A stretch of DNA of 64,000 nucleotides from SAR86 cluster bacterium AG-447-A08. GTDB lineage: Bacteria; Pseudomonadota; Gammaproteobacteria; Magnimaribacterales; Magnimaribacteraceae. The position numbers and the translations under genes were made by a program. Positions 43,082 to 52,499 of the stretch are shown here, one piece after another (position 1 is the first letter of the stretch; every line of letters begins with the position of its first letter). The DNA lies in contig QCQA01000005.1 in the NCBI GenBank assembly GCA_003212335.1, forward strand, positions 29,868 through 93,867, read 5' to 3'. A model generated the notes under the pieces. It had not been told where the DNA came from. It saw nothing but the letters and a program-made list of their open reading frames with translations, and searched no databases.

Positions 43082-44416
43082 ATGACAATAGCATCTATGT
43101 ATTTATCAAGAATAATAGAATTTATGATTAAGGCCTGGAAAAACATTGTATTTATCTTCGTAAGTATTTCTATTTCAACAAATATATTTGGCAAGATAGA
43201 ACTTATAGATAGAGTTGTTGCAGTAGTAGACTCAGGTGTAATTATGGAATCACAACTCAATGCTAGAGTTGAAGAAATTCTTATAAGGCTCAAAAGCGAT
43301 AAAGCTGAGTTGCCTCCTTTAAACTTACTTGAAGAACAAGTTCTAGACAGGCTAATTATTGAGGAGATTCAACTACAAATTGCAGAAAGAGCTGGAATTA
43401 AGATCAGTGATTCCGAACTAAATCAAACTTTATCGAGGGTATCCGCTCAGAATAATCTAAGTCTTGATGATTTCAGAATCAAGCTGGAAGAAGAAGGAAC
43501 ATCTTATAAATCTTTTAGGGACACCATAAGAAAAGAACTAATAATTCAAAGGGTTCAAAGAGGAAAAGTAGGAGCTAAGATCGATATCTCTGAACAAGAA
43601 CTGGAAAATTTTATCAATTCTGAAGAAGGCAAAACTCAACTTGCGGAACAATATAATGTTCAGCATATATTGCTTTCAGTAAAAAGTGGACTGACCGAGG
43701 AAGAAGTCGGAGAAATACAGAATAATGCAAATTCTTTGATAGAAAGACTAAATAATGGTGAAAGTTTTGAAAAACTAGCAGCATCTTACTCATCTGGACA
43801 AAATGCACTAGAAGGTGGTTTTTTAGGCTGGAGAACCTCAGCAGAATTACCAAGTCTATTCGCTCAAGTTGTTTCTGAATTGAAAGTAGGAGAAGTAGCT
43901 CAGCCTGTAAGAAGTGGAGCCGGATTCCATATCCTAAAATTAACTGATAAAAGAGGAAATACAGTCAAGTTTTTAGACCAAACTCTTGCTAGACATATTT
44001 TGGTTCAACCTTCTGAAATTAGAACAGAAAAACAAACTGAAGAGTTGATAAATGATATCTATACAAGATTAGAAGATGGGGAAGACTTTAAGCAGCTCGC
44101 TAGACAATTTTCTGAAGATCCGGGCTCTAAAATGGATGGAGGAGAACTTGGATGGAGCAATCCTGGTGACTACGATCCGGCTTTTGAAACAACTTTAAAC
44201 GCTACAAAGATAGGGCAAGTATCTCAGCCAGTAAAATCTTCTTTTGGTTGGCATATTATTGAAGTCATGGATAGAAGAAACGAAGATGTAAGCCAAGAAG
44301 AACAAAAAAATCGTGCTTATCAAATTATCTTTAAGAGAAAATTTGAACAAGAGCTTCAAAGCACTCTTATAGAGCTAAGAGCGGAAGCTTACGTTGATAT
44401 AAAGTTAACCTCATGA
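43082..44416 (+). CDS. surA: SurA, periplasmic chaperone and peptidyl-prolyl isomerase
   Basis: The 444-residue protein has a signal peptide, a SurA N-domain ('IELIDRVVAVVDSGVIMESQLNARVEEIL'), then two parvulin domains ('YNVQHILLSVKSGLTEEE ... GGFLGWRTSAELPSLFAQ' and 'ARHILVQPSEIRTEKQ ... DGGELGWSNPGDYDPAFE'). It escorts outer-membrane proteins, including LptD encoded just upstream, to the Bam complex. An internal ATG at 43124 would give a tighter signal peptide (IKAWKNIVFIFVSISIS); 43082 has a weak Shine-Dalgarno. The stop overlaps pdxA by four bases. Confidence 0.96.
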   Translation: MTIASMYLSRIIEFMIKAWKNIVFIFVSISISTNIFGKIELIDRVVAVVDSGVIMESQLNARVEEILIRLKSDKAELPPLNLLEEQVLDRLIIEEIQLQIAERAGIKISDSELNQTLSRVSAQNNLSLDDFRIKLEEEGTSYKSFRDTIRKELIIQRVQRGKVGAKIDISEQELENFINSEEGKTQLAEQYNVQHILLSVKSGLTEEEVGEIQNNANSLIERLNNGESFEKLAASYSSGQNALEGGFLGWRTSAELPSLFAQVVSELKVGEVAQPVRSGAGFHILKLTDKRGNTVKFLDQTLARHILVQPSEIRTEKQTEELINDIYTRLEDGEDFKQLARQFSEDPGSKMDGGELGWSNPGDYDPAFETTLNATKIGQVSQPVKSSFGWHIIEVMDRRNEDVSQEEQKNRAYQIIFKRKFEQELQSTLIELRAEAYVDIKLTS

Positions 44417-45396
44417 CCAAAATTGCTGTCTCTTCCGGAGACCCGGCAGGAATAGGTCCAGACATATGTATCAAAGCTTTCGGGAATAAAAAAATTCTAA
44501 GCTATAAGCCAATCGTATTTGGCAATATAGATCTTTTTGTCGAAAGAGCTAAACAAATAAATCAAGAGATAAACATAAGAGAGTATAAAGGCGAGGAAGA
44601 AGACTCTATCTCTAATGACTTCCTGTGGATGGTCGATAAGCCCATAGGAGTAGATATTTCTTCGAGCAAACCAAACCCGAAATCTGCAGACTACATAATC
44701 AATATTTTTGAAGAGTCAGTAAACAAAACTATTTCAAAAGAGTTTGATGCAATAGTGACTTGTCCCATCAATAAAGAAATAATAAATGAAGGAGGCATTC
44801 CTTTCACAGGGCATACGGAAGAGTTAGCAAAATTAGGAAAAACTAATAAGGTTGTCATGATGTTGGCTAACCAAAAAATCAAGGTTGCTTTGGCATCAAC
44901 ACACATACCATTAAATGAAGTATCTGATTTTATTAATAAGGGTCATATTGAAGAGGTAGTAGAAATTATTCATACATCATTGAGAGATTATTGGAATGCA
45001 AATGATCCACTAATTAAAGTTCTAGGAATAAATCCACATGCGGGTGATGGCGGTTATATTGGTAAAGAGGAAAAAGAAGTCATATCACCTGCCCTGCAGA
45101 ATTTAAAAGAAAAGGGAATTCATACCATTGGTCCAATATCAGCAGATACTGCTTTTATAGAAAAAGATGGAACTAAAAAGGCAGATGCATTTCTAGCGAT
45201 GTTCCATGATCAAGGTCTTCCAGTAATCAAGACTATGGGTTTCGGAGAGACAGTTAATATAACTTTAGGACTTCCTTTCATAAGAACATCTGTAGATCAT
45301 GGAACGGCATACGATAAGGCTGGTCTAGGCAGTGCTGACGAATCTAGTTTGATAGCGGCAATGGAAATGGCCTTTTCAATGAGCAAAAAAATCTAA
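44413..45396 (+). CDS. pdxA: PdxA, 4-hydroxythreonine-4-phosphate dehydrogenase
   Basis: The 327-residue enzyme of vitamin B6 synthesis has 'IAVSSGDPAGIGPDICIKAF', 'TCPINKEIINEGGIPFTGHTEELA', 'LGINPHAGDGGYIGKEE', 'GPISADTAF' and 'MFHDQGLPVIKTMGFGETVNITLGLPFIRTSVDHGTAYD'. The metal-binding histidines are those in FTGHTE, NPHAGDGG and MFHDQG. It lies in the conserved surA-pdxA-rsmA-apaH run, four bases overlapping surA and three bases before rsmA. Confidence 0.98.
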   Translation: MTKIAVSSGDPAGIGPDICIKAFGNKKILSYKPIVFGNIDLFVERAKQINQEINIREYKGEEEDSISNDFLWMVDKPIGVDISSSKPNPKSADYIINIFEESVNKTISKEFDAIVTCPINKEIINEGGIPFTGHTEELAKLGKTNKVVMMLANQKIKVALASTHIPLNEVSDFINKGHIEEVVEIIHTSLRDYWNANDPLIKVLGINPHAGDGGYIGKEEKEVISPALQNLKEKGIHTIGPISADTAFIEKDGTKKADAFLAMFHDQGLPVIKTMGFGETVNITLGLPFIRTSVDHGTAYDKAGLGSADESSLIAAMEMAFSMSKKI

Positions 45397-45399
45397 AAG

Positions 45400-46161
45400 A
45401 TGCCACGAGCTAAAAAAAGTCTGGGGCAGAATTTTTTGATAGATTCTGCAGTTATAAGCCAACTAGTAAATTACGTTAATCCAGATGCAAATGATCTCTT
45501 CCTAGAAATAGGTCCTGGTAAAGGGGCCATTACCAAGGAATTATTAAATAAGTCTCGATGCACTCATGCAGTAGAGATGGACAATGATCTATCAAAAGAA
45601 TTGAAGAAATTAGAAAACGGAAATTTCTATCTACATAATGTAAATATACTCGATTTTGATCCATCTAAAATCTCTAAAAATAAGTTAAGAGTTGTTGGGA
45701 ATTTGCCTTATAACATTTCAACACCTATTATGTTTTGGAGCTTTAAATATCTTGAATTTTTCTCAGACATGCATTTCATGTTTCAAAAAGAATTTGGTAA
45801 TAGATTAATAGCGAAAAGTGATAACAAGAATTTTGGAAGAATTTCTGTAATCACTCAATATTTAACAAGACCTAAATTTTGTTTCTTTATAGGGCGCGAA
45901 AGTTTCTACCCAAAACCTAAGGTTGAAAGTGTTTTTATTAGATTTGAGGCTATTGCGAATAGAAGTATAAATGATCCTATTTCAACTAAATTGCAAGAAA
46001 TCACCCAAGTAGCTTTCATGCATAAGAGAAAGATGGTTGGCAAATCATTTGAAAAGATAATCTCTGGTTCAGAGCTTATAAATCTAGATATTGATCCCAA
46101 ATCAAGACCAGAAAATATATCTGTTGAAGAATATGTAAAAATTGCAGAAACTCTACTGTAA
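45400..46161 (+). CDS. rsmA: RsmA (KsgA), 16S rRNA m6,2A1518/1519 dimethyltransferase
   Basis: The 253-residue SAM methyltransferase has 'AKKSLGQNFLIDSAVISQLV', SAM motif I 'LFLEIGPGKGAITKELL', acidic 'VEMDND', catalytic 'VVGNLPYNISTPIM' and a C-domain 'FYPKPKVESVFIRF'. It dimethylates two adjacent adenines near the 16S 3' end late in 30S assembly. The stop overlaps the apaH start (TAATG). Confidence 0.98.
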   Translation: MPRAKKSLGQNFLIDSAVISQLVNYVNPDANDLFLEIGPGKGAITKELLNKSRCTHAVEMDNDLSKELKKLENGNFYLHNVNILDFDPSKISKNKLRVVGNLPYNISTPIMFWSFKYLEFFSDMHFMFQKEFGNRLIAKSDNKNFGRISVITQYLTRPKFCFFIGRESFYPKPKVESVFIRFEAIANRSINDPISTKLQEITQVAFMHKRKMVGKSFEKIISGSELINLDIDPKSRPENISVEEYVKIAETLL

Positions 46162-46994
46162 TGTCGAATTATGCTATCGGGGATTTACAAGGATGTTATG
46201 AGGAGTTACAGCAACTTTTAACTAGAATCGATTTCGATAAGAAAAAAGATGTGCTGTGGTTTTGTGGAGACTTGGTTAACCGAGGTTCTGACTCTCTCAA
46301 TTGCCTCCTTTACCTTCATTCGATTAAAGATAATTGTAGAATTGTATTAGGAAATCATGACCTACATCTAATTGCAGTATCAGATTCAATTAGAAAAATA
46401 AACGAAAAAGACACATTTCAAGATGTCTTAGAAAGCCCTAAAAGAAAAATATTAATAGAATGGTTAAAGTCTCAGCCTCTTCATAGCATAGAAAGAATTA
46501 ATACCAATAAAGGGGTAAAGGAGTATGTTATGACGCATGCCGGAATACCTCCTCATTGGTCCAAAGATGATCTGATAAGAAATTCACATAAATTAGGTCA
46601 ATCTTTACAGAATGAAAATTCTAGTTACTTTTTAAATTATGTATTTGGAAACGAACCAAATCATCCTGATAAGTGTGTGACCACAGAAGAAAAGATGAGA
46701 TTAAATCTAAATTATCTTACTCGAATGAGATTTTATAATTCAGATGGTTCAATTGATCTAAAATATAAAGGAAAGATAGAAACTGCACCTAGTAACTTAA
46801 AACCTTGGTTTGAATATAAATTAAAAATACTGAACGAAAATACTCATCTGCTATTTGGACATTGGGCAGCATTGGATGGTTTTACTGGCAAAGAAAATAT
46901 TACGGCTTTGGATACTGGCTGTGCGTGGGGAAACAAACTTACAGCAATGAGGTTAGAAGATCTTTCAATGTTCTCTTGTGATAAGCTGAATTGA
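46161..46994 (+). CDS. apaH: ApaH, diadenosine tetraphosphatase
   Basis: The 277-residue metallophosphatase has '[16 protein letters not shown]' (GDxxG), '[14 protein letters not shown]' (GDLVNRG), '[12 protein letters not shown]' (GNHD), '[10 protein letters not shown]' and '[11 protein letters not shown]'. It splits Ap4A to two ADP and also decaps Np4-capped RNA in E. coli. Family order and length are normal. It overlaps rsmA by one base and is four bases before cca. Confidence 0.97.
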   Translation: MSNYAIGDLQGCYEELQQLLTRIDFDKKKDVLWFCGDLVNRGSDSLNCLLYLHSIKDNCRIVLGNHDLHLIAVSDSIRKINEKDTFQDVLESPKRKILIEWLKSQPLHSIERINTNKGVKEYVMTHAGIPPHWSKDDLIRNSHKLGQSLQNENSSYFLNYVFGNEPNHPDKCVTTEEKMRLNLNYLTRMRFYNSDGSIDLKYKGKIETAPSNLKPWFEYKLKILNENTHLLFGHWAALDGFTGKENITALDTGCAWGNKLTAMRLEDLSMFSCDKLN

Positions 46995-46998
46995 TTAT

Positions 46999-48066
46999 AT
47001 GAAAATTTACCTAGTTGGCGGAGCAGTAAGAGATAAATTGCTAAATATAGAAGTTTATGAAAATGACTGGGTTGTTGTCGGCGCTTCTGAAAACGAACTT
47101 GCTTCAAAAGGTTATAAAAGAATAGGTAAAGACTTCCCTGTTTTCCTGCACCCCGAGACCAAAGAAGAGTATGCTCTAGCAAGAAAAGAGAGAAAATCAG
47201 GTACAGGACATAAAGGTTTTAAATTTAAATTTGATTCTTCAGTATCTCTTGAAGAAGACCTACTCAGAAGAGACCTCACTGTAAATGCAATTGCTAAAGA
47301 TAGTAATGGTGAATTAATTGATCCATATAATGGAATTGAAGATTTAAATAATAGAATATTAAGGAAAGTCTCCTCTGCATTTGAAGAAGATCCTCTCAGG
47401 GTACTTAGGGTTGCTAGATTTGCTTCTAAATTAAAGTTCTTAGGATTTGAGATTGAAGATGAAACCCTTAAGCTCATGAGCAAGATAAGTAATTCTGGAG
47501 AAATTGAAACCCTTAGCAAAGAAAGGATTTGGCTGGAGACATCTAAGGCTCTTTCAACAAAGAATCCAGAAGTCTTCTTCTCCGTACTGGATGAAGTCGG
47601 GTGTTTGCAAAGAATAGTGGATACAGTAAGTATAAATCTTAAAGCTTTGGAAGATGTTTCTAAAGAAAATGAAGACCTTGCCATAAGATGGTCTGCGGCT
47701 ATTGTTGAAAATGAAAATCTTGAAGAAATAAATGTGTCTTTTAATGCACCAAAAGAATTTGGTGAGGTATCTTTAGTCTGTAGAAACTTAAGATTTTTTT
47801 ATGAACAGGACTTGTCACCCAATTCGGTCATGGACCTTATACATAAAGCCGACTTCCTAAGAAAGCCTGATAGGTTTTTAAGAGCCGAAAAAGCTTCACA
47901 CTATATTGACCAAGATAAAGCCTTAGGCAACGAGTTCTGGAAAGAAATTCACAAACTATTGATTGATATTCAAGCAGACCCGTCTTTGAAAGAAGGTAAA
48001 TTAATTGCAAAAAAATTACATCAAGATAGATTAGCTGCCTTAAAAAAATTTCTATCAAACATATGA
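46999..48066 (+). CDS. cca: CCA tRNA nucleotidyltransferase (no HD domain)
   Basis: The 355-residue class II nucleotidyltransferase has '[15 protein letters not shown]', '[17 protein letters not shown]', '[17 protein letters not shown]' (RRD), 'DPYNGIEDL' and '[17 protein letters not shown]' (EDxxR). It is close to the E. coli enzyme but lacks the roughly 50-residue HD phosphohydrolase end. At the catalytic carboxylates, where I recall DRDWVVVG with D21 and D23 in E. coli, it reads ENDWVVVG, that is E21 and D23. The tRNA in this window has an encoded CCA, so the enzyme would act mainly in repair. Confidence 0.95.
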   Translation: MKIYLVGGAVRDKLLNIEVYENDWVVVGASENELASKGYKRIGKDFPVFLHPETKEEYALARKERKSGTGHKGFKFKFDSSVSLEEDLLRRDLTVNAIAKDSNGELIDPYNGIEDLNNRILRKVSSAFEEDPLRVLRVARFASKLKFLGFEIEDETLKLMSKISNSGEIETLSKERIWLETSKALSTKNPEVFFSVLDEVGCLQRIVDTVSINLKALEDVSKENEDLAIRWSAAIVENENLEEINVSFNAPKEFGEVSLVCRNLRFFYEQDLSPNSVMDLIHKADFLRKPDRFLRAEKASHYIDQDKALGNEFWKEIHKLLIDIQADPSLKEGKLIAKKLHQDRLAALKKFLSNI

Positions 48067-48794
48067 AGGCAAAATTTATCTTTTTAACAGGTGGGGCTAA
48101 AAGAATAGGCAAAACTACATGTAAACATTTTCATGAAGAAGGTTTTAATATTATCTTTCACTACAACTCTTCTGATTCAGAGGCTAAAGAAATCAAAGAA
48201 TCTTTAAATAATATAAGAAAAGATTCGTGCCATATTCTTCAAGCAGATTTTAATGATAGATCTTCTATAGAAAGATTAACAAAGGGAGTTGCAAAAATAA
48301 CAGATGAGTTAGAAGTCCTAGTAAATAATGCTTCAAGTTTCTACCCTACTCCTATTGAGCAGGCCTCTCAAAATGAATGGGATGACCTGTTGGCTACAAA
48401 TGCAACTACACCTCTTTTTTTAACACAGGCGCTTTTACCCTTTTTAAAGAAAGGGAAAGGTTGTGTAATTAATATTTCAGACACCCTTGCACCAAACGGT
48501 ATAAAGAACTTTAGTCTTTATTCTGGTGCAAAATCTGCACTTGAAGGAATAACAAAATCACTAGCAAAAGAATTAGCTCCCGACATCAGAGTGAATGCCA
48601 TATCTCCTGGAGCGATTCTATGGCCTGAGGACGAAGATCTAACCGAGGAACAACAAAAGGAAAGGTTGTCTAAAGTGCCTTTAGGAAGAATTGGTAGTCC
48701 TAAAGATATATCCTCAGTTGCAGTCTTCTTAACAAGTGCAAAATATATTACAGGCCAGGTAATAAAAGTAGATGGAGGAAGATCAGTAATCTAA
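48063..48794 (+). CDS. folM: FolM/PTR1-like pteridine reductase (SDR)
   Basis: The 243-residue SDR has the NADP motif '[16 protein letters not shown]' (TGxxxRIG, where the Arg favours NADPH), '[11 protein letters not shown]', catalytic Ser in 'INISDTLA', 'YSGAKSALE' (YxxxK) and the PTR1-type '[10 protein letters not shown]'. It reduces dihydromonapterin or dihydrofolate. The start overlaps the cca stop by four bases. folB and folK occur later in the window but in another unit. Confidence 0.87.
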   Translation: MKAKFIFLTGGAKRIGKTTCKHFHEEGFNIIFHYNSSDSEAKEIKESLNNIRKDSCHILQADFNDRSSIERLTKGVAKITDELEVLVNNASSFYPTPIEQASQNEWDDLLATNATTPLFLTQALLPFLKKGKGCVINISDTLAPNGIKNFSLYSGAKSALEGITKSLAKELAPDIRVNAISPGAILWPEDEDLTEEQQKERLSKVPLGRIGSPKDISSVAVFLTSAKYITGQVIKVDGGRSVI

Positions 48795-48840
48795 AAAATT
48801 ATTACTTTTATCCTTTTTATAACTATCTTATTATTGAAAC

Positions 48841-49905
48841 ATGACAAACGAGCTTCACGATACTGATGAAAATACGGGTACTATGGAGGTCTTGGAGAGG
48901 CATCAATTTGATGTAAGCAAACTCAAAGACTACATGCATGAAAATGTTGAAGGTTTTGAAGGTGAAATAGAAGTTGAAGAATTTAAAGGCGGTCAATCTA
49001 ATCCGACTTATAAAGTTATAACACCAAAGCAGTCCTATGTTCTCAGACGAAAGCCTCCGGGAAAGCTTCTGAAATCTGCTCATGCAGTTGATAGAGAATA
49101 CAGAGTTATTACTGCCCTAAATAACACTAACGTTCCTGTTCCTAAGAGTTATGCACTCTGTGAAGATGATGACATTATTGGAACAGCCTTTTATCTTATG
49201 GAATTTAAAGACGGAAGAGTTCTATGGGATCCTGCAATGGAAGAAAGTGATAATGCAGAAGCCAAAGGTGTTTATGAATCAATGAATGATTCAATGGCTA
49301 AATTACACTTTGTAGATCCAACTGAAATAGGTCTAGAAAGTTTTGGTAAACCTGGAAACTATGTGGGGAGGCAGGTTTCGAGATGGTCTAAACAGTATAT
49401 AGATTCTGAAACTGAAACTATTGAGTCAATGAATAATCTTATTGAATGGTTGCCGAATAATTTACCCACAGAGAAGAAAACTAGCATTGTTCATGGTGAT
49501 TACAGTTTGACTAATGTAATGGTTGGAAAAGATGATCCGAACGTTATTGCTATATTAGACTGGGAACTCTCTACTCTTGGAGATCCTTGCGCTGACTTTA
49601 ATTATCATTGTCTCCAATACACAATGAACCCAAAACTAGCGGACAAAGACTACTGCATAAGTAAAGGAATACCAATTATTGAAGACTATGTACAAATGTA
49701 TTCTGAGAAAATAGAAATAGATCTTACCGAAGAATGGGATCTTTATTCTGCTTACAATTTATTTAAATTAGCTGGCATCTTACAAGGCATTCTGGGAAGA
49801 GTAAGAGACGGAACTGCAGCTAATCAAAATGCTGCAGAACGAGCTAGTGGAGTGAAGAATCTGTCTGATACTGCTTGGGATTTAGTACAAAAAAATTTTT
49901 TATAG
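48841..49905 (+). CDS. ACAD10/11- and LvaA-like acyl-CoA kinase (APH fold)
   Basis: The 354-residue phosphotransferase has 'EEFKGGQSNPTYKV', 'YVLRRKPPGKLLKSAHAVDREYRVI', the catalytic loop HGDYSLTN (H218, D220, N225) and metal site DWELSTLGDP (D240). These are hallmarks of the ACAD10/11 kinase domain and LvaA group, which phosphorylate the 4-hydroxyl of 4-hydroxyacyl-CoAs, rather than antibiotic kinases. In mammals the kinase is fused to an acyl-CoA dehydrogenase; here the related dehydrogenase is a separate gene at 4285-5496. It is followed after nine bases by two MaoC genes. Confidence 0.86.
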   Translation: MTNELHDTDENTGTMEVLERHQFDVSKLKDYMHENVEGFEGEIEVEEFKGGQSNPTYKVITPKQSYVLRRKPPGKLLKSAHAVDREYRVITALNNTNVPVPKSYALCEDDDIIGTAFYLMEFKDGRVLWDPAMEESDNAEAKGVYESMNDSMAKLHFVDPTEIGLESFGKPGNYVGRQVSRWSKQYIDSETETIESMNNLIEWLPNNLPTEKKTSIVHGDYSLTNVMVGKDDPNVIAILDWELSTLGDPCADFNYHCLQYTMNPKLADKDYCISKGIPIIEDYVQMYSEKIEIDLTEEWDLYSAYNLFKLAGILQGILGRVRDGTAANQNAAERASGVKNLSDTAWDLVQKNFL

Positions 49906-49914
49906 GAGAGGAAT

Positions 49915-50418
49915 ATGGCAATTGATAAATTTTTAGTTGAAGCAAGTCACATAATGATGTTTGCAAGGTCTGTTGGAGATGCAAATCCAATATATCATGA
50001 CGAAGACTATGCGAAGAAAACGGAATTAGGTGGAATAATTGCTCCACCAACATTTGCGCAATCCAGTGCTCAATTTGATCCAGACTATTTTTTAAGACCG
50101 AAGATAGGAGGGGAAGGCTGGTTTGGTTCAGGTAAAGAAGCAACTGGTGCGAAACCATCTAAAGAATCAAGTGGTGGCGGTGGTGGAGCCGCTATGGGCC
50201 TTCATGCAGAACAACATTTTGAATACCACTTACCCGTAAAAGCTGGAGATGTACTTACAGCGACTACTAAGCCAGGAAATTCTTGGGAAAAAGAAAGTAA
50301 AAGAGCTGGTAAATTGAAATTCAGCGAGAGTGTTACTGAATACAGAAATCAAAATGGAGAATTAGTTATAACTGCTACAGGTGTAGGAGTTCAAACTGAA
50401 AGAGCTGTAGATAGCTAG
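49915..50418 (+). CDS. MaoC-like dehydratase, non-catalytic-type subunit
   Basis: The 167-residue hotdog protein of the FAS1-like/MaoC N-terminal dehydratase type has 'FARSVGDANPIYHDEDYAKKTELGGIIAPPTFA' (about residues 16-48), a glycine-rich loop 'SSGGGGGAAMGLHAEQHFEYH' and 'VKAGDVLTATT'. The Asp22 to His28 spacing is D-x5-H instead of the hydratase D-x4-H, which suggests a structural or substrate-binding half. The next gene supplies the proper D-x4-H. The two should form a heterodimer like mycobacterial HadAB. A clear AGGAGAGG Shine-Dalgarno precedes the ATG. Confidence 0.84.
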   Translation: MAIDKFLVEASHIMMFARSVGDANPIYHDEDYAKKTELGGIIAPPTFAQSSAQFDPDYFLRPKIGGEGWFGSGKEATGAKPSKESSGGGGGAAMGLHAEQHFEYHLPVKAGDVLTATTKPGNSWEKESKRAGKLKFSESVTEYRNQNGELVITATGVGVQTERAVDS

Positions 50419-50428
50419 GAGAAAGAAG

Positions 50429-50848
50429 ATGCTAAAAGAAAACGAAATAAAAGTTGGAGATACTCATTCTGCCGTCCTGGTCGAAGATCTAAAACGAACT
50501 CAAATAGTACAGTATGCAGGGGCGTCAGGTGACTATAACCCCTTACATACAGACGAGATATTCACAACCCAGATTGCCGGATACCCGAGCGTGTTCGCTC
50601 ACGGAATGTTATCTATGGGACTTACAGGCACTATGCTGACAGACTATGTTGGTGATGGAGCTCTAAAGAAGTATGGTGTTAGGTTTACTAATCAAGTATG
50701 GCCAGGAGACACACTTACCGGGAAAGCGACCATAATTGAGATTCGTGAAGAGGACGGCTCTAAGGTAATTGATCTAGCGATTGAAACTACCAATCAAGAT
50801 AATGTTGCTGTCATTACAGGAAACGCTACAGCTAGGATCGAAACTTAA
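50429..50848 (+). CDS. MaoC-like dehydratase, catalytic subunit
   Basis: The 139-residue single hotdog domain has the hydratase-2 motif 'YAGASGDYNPLHTDEIF' (Asp35, His40) followed by 'YPSVFAHGMLSMGLTGTMLTDYVG' and 'VRFTNQVWPGDTLTGKATI'. It should hydrate or dehydrate (3R)-3-hydroxyacyl thioesters. It follows the partner subunit by ten bases with a Shine-Dalgarno (AGGAGAAAG), and an MFS permease gene follows after 26 bases. Confidence 0.87.
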   Translation: MLKENEIKVGDTHSAVLVEDLKRTQIVQYAGASGDYNPLHTDEIFTTQIAGYPSVFAHGMLSMGLTGTMLTDYVGDGALKKYGVRFTNQVWPGDTLTGKATIIEIREEDGSKVIDLAIETTNQDNVAVITGNATARIET

Positions 50849-50874
50849 TACCTATTAAATAAAAGGGGAAAATT

Positions 50875-52455
50875 TTGTCAGAAGAAAAAAAGTCTGAGGT
50901 AGGAGGCTATCACGCTAAAGTTGCTCTAAGCCTTTTGGTACTTGTCTATATATTTAACTTTGTTGATAGACAGATTCTTTCAATCTTAGCAGAAGATATA
51001 AAGGCAGATTTAGGAATTTCTAATAGCGATATAGGCTTCCTATTTGGAACAGCTTTTGGAGTCTTTTATTCTGTTGTAGGAATACCAATGGGCAAGTTAG
51101 CAGATTCTTGGAACAGAAAGAATCTTATTAGTATCGGCTTGGCCTTCTGGAGTTTTATGACTTTTTTATCTGGAACGGCAAAATCTTTTTTAAGCCTTTC
51201 AATTTACAGATTTGGAGTTGGTATAGGTGAATCAAGTGCAACGCCTTCAGCTTATTCACTACTCTCTGACTATTTTTCTCCAAAAGTAAGAGCTACTGTC
51301 CTTTCTATTTATTCTAGCGGTTTGTATATTGGTGCTGGGATAGGACTCTTTTTAGGTGGAGCGATATTAGATACTTGGAACTCTTGGTATCCTGACCATA
51401 CACAAGCTCCTTTTAATCTTAAGGGATGGCAAGCAGCATTTATGGGTGTGGGTCTTCCAGGAATTTTGTTAGCAATTATCACATTTACCTTTATAAAAGA
51501 GCCAGTGCGAGGTTTAAGCGAAGGTATAGTTACAGAGCCTAGCAAAGAACCATTCAAAGATACTTTTAAGGAATTTATAGGACTCACCCCTATTTCACTT
51601 CTGGGCAATAAAGATTCATTAAAGTCTCTAGGAATAAACTTTCTTATTGCATTTACAGTTTTTATTCTATGTTTTTCTCTTTATCAACTTACGGGGGATT
51701 TTCTTCAATGGGTGGCTTGGGGAATAGGAACCTACCTAGTTTGTACCTGGATACAGAGTCTCAGTAAAAGAGATATTGTTGCGTTTACTCTAATGTTTAG
51801 GAGTAAAGCAATACTTTATTCATTTATATCATTCCCATGTATACCTTTTGTAGGTTATGCCTATTCAGCTTTCACGCCCTCTTTCTATATCAATTATCAT
51901 GGTATGACTGCGCTAGAAATAGGAACCCTCATTGGCTTAATAACAGCCATCGGTTCTTTCATAGGAGTTATTGGAGGGGGTTATTTTGGCGACAAGCTAA
52001 GAGACAAGTACGTTGGTGGAAGATTATATGTAATTTTCGTTGGTGGCGTTATCATCACCGCCCTAGGTTGCCTAGGAATGATCTATTCCGATTCGAAGAA
52101 TTTGTCCCTGCTCTTTAATTTTATCTACCATATTGGAAGTTCAGTTTATGTTGGGTGTGCAGCTACCACAGTTACAAATCTTGTATTACCAAGAATGAGA
52201 GCTATGGCTGGAGCTTTCTTTATTCTAACTTTGAGTATGATTGGATTGGCTTTAGGACCTTATACCCTAGGAAGAATAAGTGACCTCTTTGAATATCAAG
52301 GTTACGCGCCTGGTGATGCAATGCAAACATCAATGGCACTAATTCTATTTATATTATTGATACCCACCATCACACTATTTTTAGCAGTGAAACACTTGAA
52401 AGCAGATGAAGAGTCAGTTTCCGAAAGAGCACAAGCTCTAGGAGAGTCTATATAA
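50875..52455 (+). CDS. MFS transporter (Spinster/ACS-like)
   Basis: The 526-residue inner-membrane permease has about 12 helices. It has the MFS motifs 'YIFNFVDRQILSILAEDIKADLGISNSDIGFLFG' in helix 1-2 and 'GKLADSWNRKNLISIGLAFWS' (motif A), plus 'GESSATPSAYSLLSDYFSPKVRATVLSIY'. These resemble Spns-type and organic-anion permeases. A hydrophilic insert with extra hydrophobic segments lies at about 220-300, making it longer than usual. The start is TTG with a strong AAAAGGGGA Shine-Dalgarno. It ends the kinase-MaoC-MaoC unit, so it may import the substrate of that pathway. Confidence 0.86.
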   Translation: MSEEKKSEVGGYHAKVALSLLVLVYIFNFVDRQILSILAEDIKADLGISNSDIGFLFGTAFGVFYSVVGIPMGKLADSWNRKNLISIGLAFWSFMTFLSGTAKSFLSLSIYRFGVGIGESSATPSAYSLLSDYFSPKVRATVLSIYSSGLYIGAGIGLFLGGAILDTWNSWYPDHTQAPFNLKGWQAAFMGVGLPGILLAIITFTFIKEPVRGLSEGIVTEPSKEPFKDTFKEFIGLTPISLLGNKDSLKSLGINFLIAFTVFILCFSLYQLTGDFLQWVAWGIGTYLVCTWIQSLSKRDIVAFTLMFRSKAILYSFISFPCIPFVGYAYSAFTPSFYINYHGMTALEIGTLIGLITAIGSFIGVIGGGYFGDKLRDKYVGGRLYVIFVGGVIITALGCLGMIYSDSKNLSLLFNFIYHIGSSVYVGCAATTVTNLVLPRMRAMAGAFFILTLSMIGLALGPYTLGRISDLFEYQGYAPGDAMQTSMALILFILLIPTITLFLAVKHLKADEESVSERAQALGESI

Positions 52456-52458
52456 GTT

Positions 52459-52496
52459 ACCTAGATACCTAATTCTTAGGTATCTAGGTTTTTTTT
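52459..52496 (+). terminator. Strong intrinsic terminator after the MFS gene
   Basis: A perfect 14-bp stem (ACCTAGATACCTAA / TTAGGTATCTAGGT) with a 3-base loop TTC is followed by seven T. It starts four bases after the MFS stop and ends the plus-strand kinase-MaoC-MFS transcript just before the convergent gene at 52500. Confidence 0.95.
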
Positions 52497-52499
52497 AAT

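Noticed and set aside
47112..47684. Minus-strand reading frame of 190 codons opposite cca
   Set aside because: It is a shadow of the cca coding strand; the product is low-complexity Ser/Leu sequence without motifs.
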